Shown here piece by piece: positions 5,663-6,524 of a stretch of DNA of 6,524 nt. The position numbers were made by a program, and so were the translations under genes. The notes beneath the pieces are model-generated. The model was given only the letters and a program-made list of their open reading frames with translations. It searched no databases and had not been told where the DNA came from. Source of the DNA: an uncultured Veillonella sp. (lineage in GTDB: Bacteria > Bacillota > Negativicutes > Veillonellales > Veillonellaceae); assembly GCA_902477915.1 (NCBI GenBank), contig CABSJA010000062.1, positions 1 to 6,524 on the forward strand, in the 5' to 3' direction. The first letter of the stretch is position 1. Each line of letters starts with the position of its first letter.

Positions 5663-6196
5663 ATGGTTGGAGGAATTATTATAAGTGGTACAAGCAAATT
5701 CTTCTTTATTTTATCGGGTATTGTAAGCATTATCCTGGGGATATTCTTACTCTTAAATCCCGTTATTAATCTCATAGCTTTTGCCTGGCTTTTTTCTATT
5801 ATCTTTTTCGTCAGTGCGGTCAGCTCTATTATAAATTATTTTACGTTATCGTCTGAATTACGTAGCGGCTGGTATCTTATCAGCGGCATTATCAATGCTC
5901 TATTCGGTATCTATTTAATATCCGGCGGATTTGCATTCCTACCATTAGTACTCCCAACCACAATCGGCATCTGGATGTTAATTGACGCCATCTTTATTTT
6001 CATTAAATCAAGAAAGTCCGACAGCATGGTATCACTCATGGGACGTAATGCAAAATGGCTTGCACTAATTCTTTTACTATTAGGCCTATTACTCATATTC
6101 CAGCCGATTGCTTCCGGTGAGGTATTTATCTACTTTATCGCTTTCGGTTTCTTATTTGACGGAATTTATTCCATCGGTGAGGCTTTTAAAAAATAG
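5663..6196 (+). CDS. HdeD/DUF308-family six-helix membrane protein
   Basis: This 177-residue, very hydrophobic protein fits the HdeD (DUF308) family, whose E. coli member is linked to acid resistance; the biochemical function of most members is unknown. Six membrane helices are visible at about 12-31, 36-58, 68-87, 91-114, 130-147 and 151-172. The threefold repeat typical of the family shows as GIVSIILGIFLLLNP, GIINALFGIYLISGG and LILLLLGLLLIFQP, each a helix rich in G and L ending near a turn. Short basic stretches (KSRKS, RNAKW) between helices 4 and 5 are probably cytoplasmic. The start is uncertain: ATG at 5663 has no Shine-Dalgarno sequence upstream, while GGAGG occurs at 5669-5673 inside the frame and points to ATT (5678) or ATA (5681). 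No other in-frame ATG occurs before the first helix. The gene is divergent from leuA, and nothing links it functionally to leucine synthesis. Confidence 0.88.
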   Translation: MVGGIIISGTSKFFFILSGIVSIILGIFLLLNPVINLIAFAWLFSIIFFVSAVSSIINYFTLSSELRSGWYLISGIINALFGIYLISGGFAFLPLVLPTTIGIWMLIDAIFIFIKSRKSDSMVSLMGRNAKWLALILLLLGLLLIFQPIASGEVFIYFIAFGFLFDGIYSIGEAFKK

Positions 6197-6240
6197 AATA
6201 TAACTAAATAATTACACTATAAGATCGACCAGGTACTGCC

Positions 6241-6291
6241 AAATAGCTGTCATAAATTACGATGTCTATTTCGTATTTGTGGCAGCTATTT
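6241..6291 (+). terminator. Long hairpin after the DUF308 gene, probable terminator
   Basis: Arms at 6241-6262 and 6271-6291 pair over about 21 bp with one unpaired base. The two deviations from perfect pairing are U-G wobbles in plus-strand RNA, which would be A-C mismatches in the opposite RNA. This suggests the fold matters on the plus strand. A U-rich tail (TATTTGTTTT) follows. It lies 45 bases after the DUF308 stop. The stem is long and AT-rich for a terminator, so it may have another role. Confidence 0.6.
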
Positions 6292-6311
6292 TATTTGTTT
6301 TGGCTAGCCGT

Positions 6312-6455
6312 CATGGTAAATGTATTCGCCTACTACATTTGCAAGTGGTTAGACGCTTTTCTAGCTCTTTTATTTAGCAACTAGCCCAAAACGCTCTAAC
6401 ATTAGCGTAATAATGGGGTTATAGGACAAAAATTAGTACAACCCTGTAGTAATTT
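6312..6455. other. Non-coding stretch with consecutive small hairpins
   Basis: After the DUF308 gene no convincing coding frame is seen to the window end. This part holds three adjacent inverted repeats: GTAAATGTA/TACATTTGC (6316-6342, possibly extended to 6312-6347), GTTAGA..GC.TTTT with AAAA.GC.TCTAAC (6348-6400, with two bulges), and AAATTA.TAC/GTA.TAATTT (6430-6455). They do not look like a tRNA or a known RNA. They may be the remains of repeats, or an unrecognised structured RNA. Confidence 0.35.
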
Positions 6456-6457
6456 AA

Positions 6458-6497
6458 AATCCCCTTGATCAGTACCAAGATACTCATCAAAGGGATT
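6458..6497 (-). terminator. Probable terminator of a minus-strand gene beyond the right edge
   Basis: Arms AATCCCCTTGAT (6458-6469) and ATCAAAGGGATT (6486-6497) form a 12-bp stem; an inner AGTA/TACT extends it. The one imperfect position is a U-G wobble in minus-strand RNA but a mismatch on the plus strand, and the minus strand ends in GGGGAUUUU. This points to a terminator for a leftward gene whose end lies just outside or within the last 20 bases of the window. Confidence 0.6.
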
Positions 6498-6524
6498 ATA
6501 TTAATTACGAAAAAGACAAATAGC

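Noticed and set aside
5911..6096. A 61-codon minus-strand frame opposite the DUF308 gene
   Set aside because: It is antisense to the clear membrane-protein frame, with no ribosome site and no recognisable protein.
6504..6524. C-terminal end of a minus-strand gene entering from the right edge
   Set aside because: Two frames reach a stop within 25 bases and one stays open for about 35 codons. That is too short to judge, although the terminator at 6458-6497 makes a gene end close by likely.

Overview
The window carries a complete leucine-biosynthesis operon on the minus strand (leuA, leuC, leuD, leuB, read from right to left). It is headed by a well-preserved leucine-specific T-box leader. The sequence suggests a low-to-moderate GC Firmicute: Shine-Dalgarno sites are strong, the T-box is of the classic tRNA-sensing type, and LeuC/LeuD are the short type 2 form. 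Codon use and gene style would fit a Negativicute such as Veillonella, but that is an impression and not a proof.

Layout from left to right. Positions 1-67 hold the first 22 codons of a minus-strand membrane protein with a good ribosome binding site. Positions 91-420 encode a four-helix SMR-family exporter on the same strand, 23 bases upstream of that gene, so the two probably share a transcript. A strong intrinsic terminator (436-462) separates the SMR gene from the leu operon and lies almost against the SMR ribosome binding site. leuB is 565-1635, leuD 1847-2338, leuC 2340-3599 and leuA 3601-5139. leuA/leuC and leuC/leuD are separated by one base each. leuD and leuB are separated by 211 bases that contain a GC-rich, imperfectly palindromic element of about 108 bases.

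Upstream of leuA, 5140-5283 holds a long AT-rich inverted repeat, 5284-5532 is the T-box riboswitch with its terminator, and 5539-5568 is a near-consensus promoter. A divergent promoter at 5617-5645 serves a plus-strand HdeD/DUF308-like six-helix membrane protein (5663-6196). The last 328 bases have no convincing gene. They hold a run of RNA-like hairpins, including a probable terminator for the DUF308 gene and a probable minus-strand terminator for a gene beyond the right edge.

Together, LeuA makes 2-isopropylmalate from 2-ketoisovalerate and acetyl-CoA, LeuCD isomerises it to 3-isopropylmalate, and LeuB oxidises this to the precursor of 2-ketoisocaproate. The T-box should switch the operon on when uncharged tRNA-Leu accumulates. 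LeuA also carries the C-terminal leucine feedback domain. The gene content is ordinary. The points that deserve a second look are non-coding: the leuD-leuB element, the inverted repeat after the T-box, the terminator in front of the SMR gene and the odd start of the DUF308 gene.
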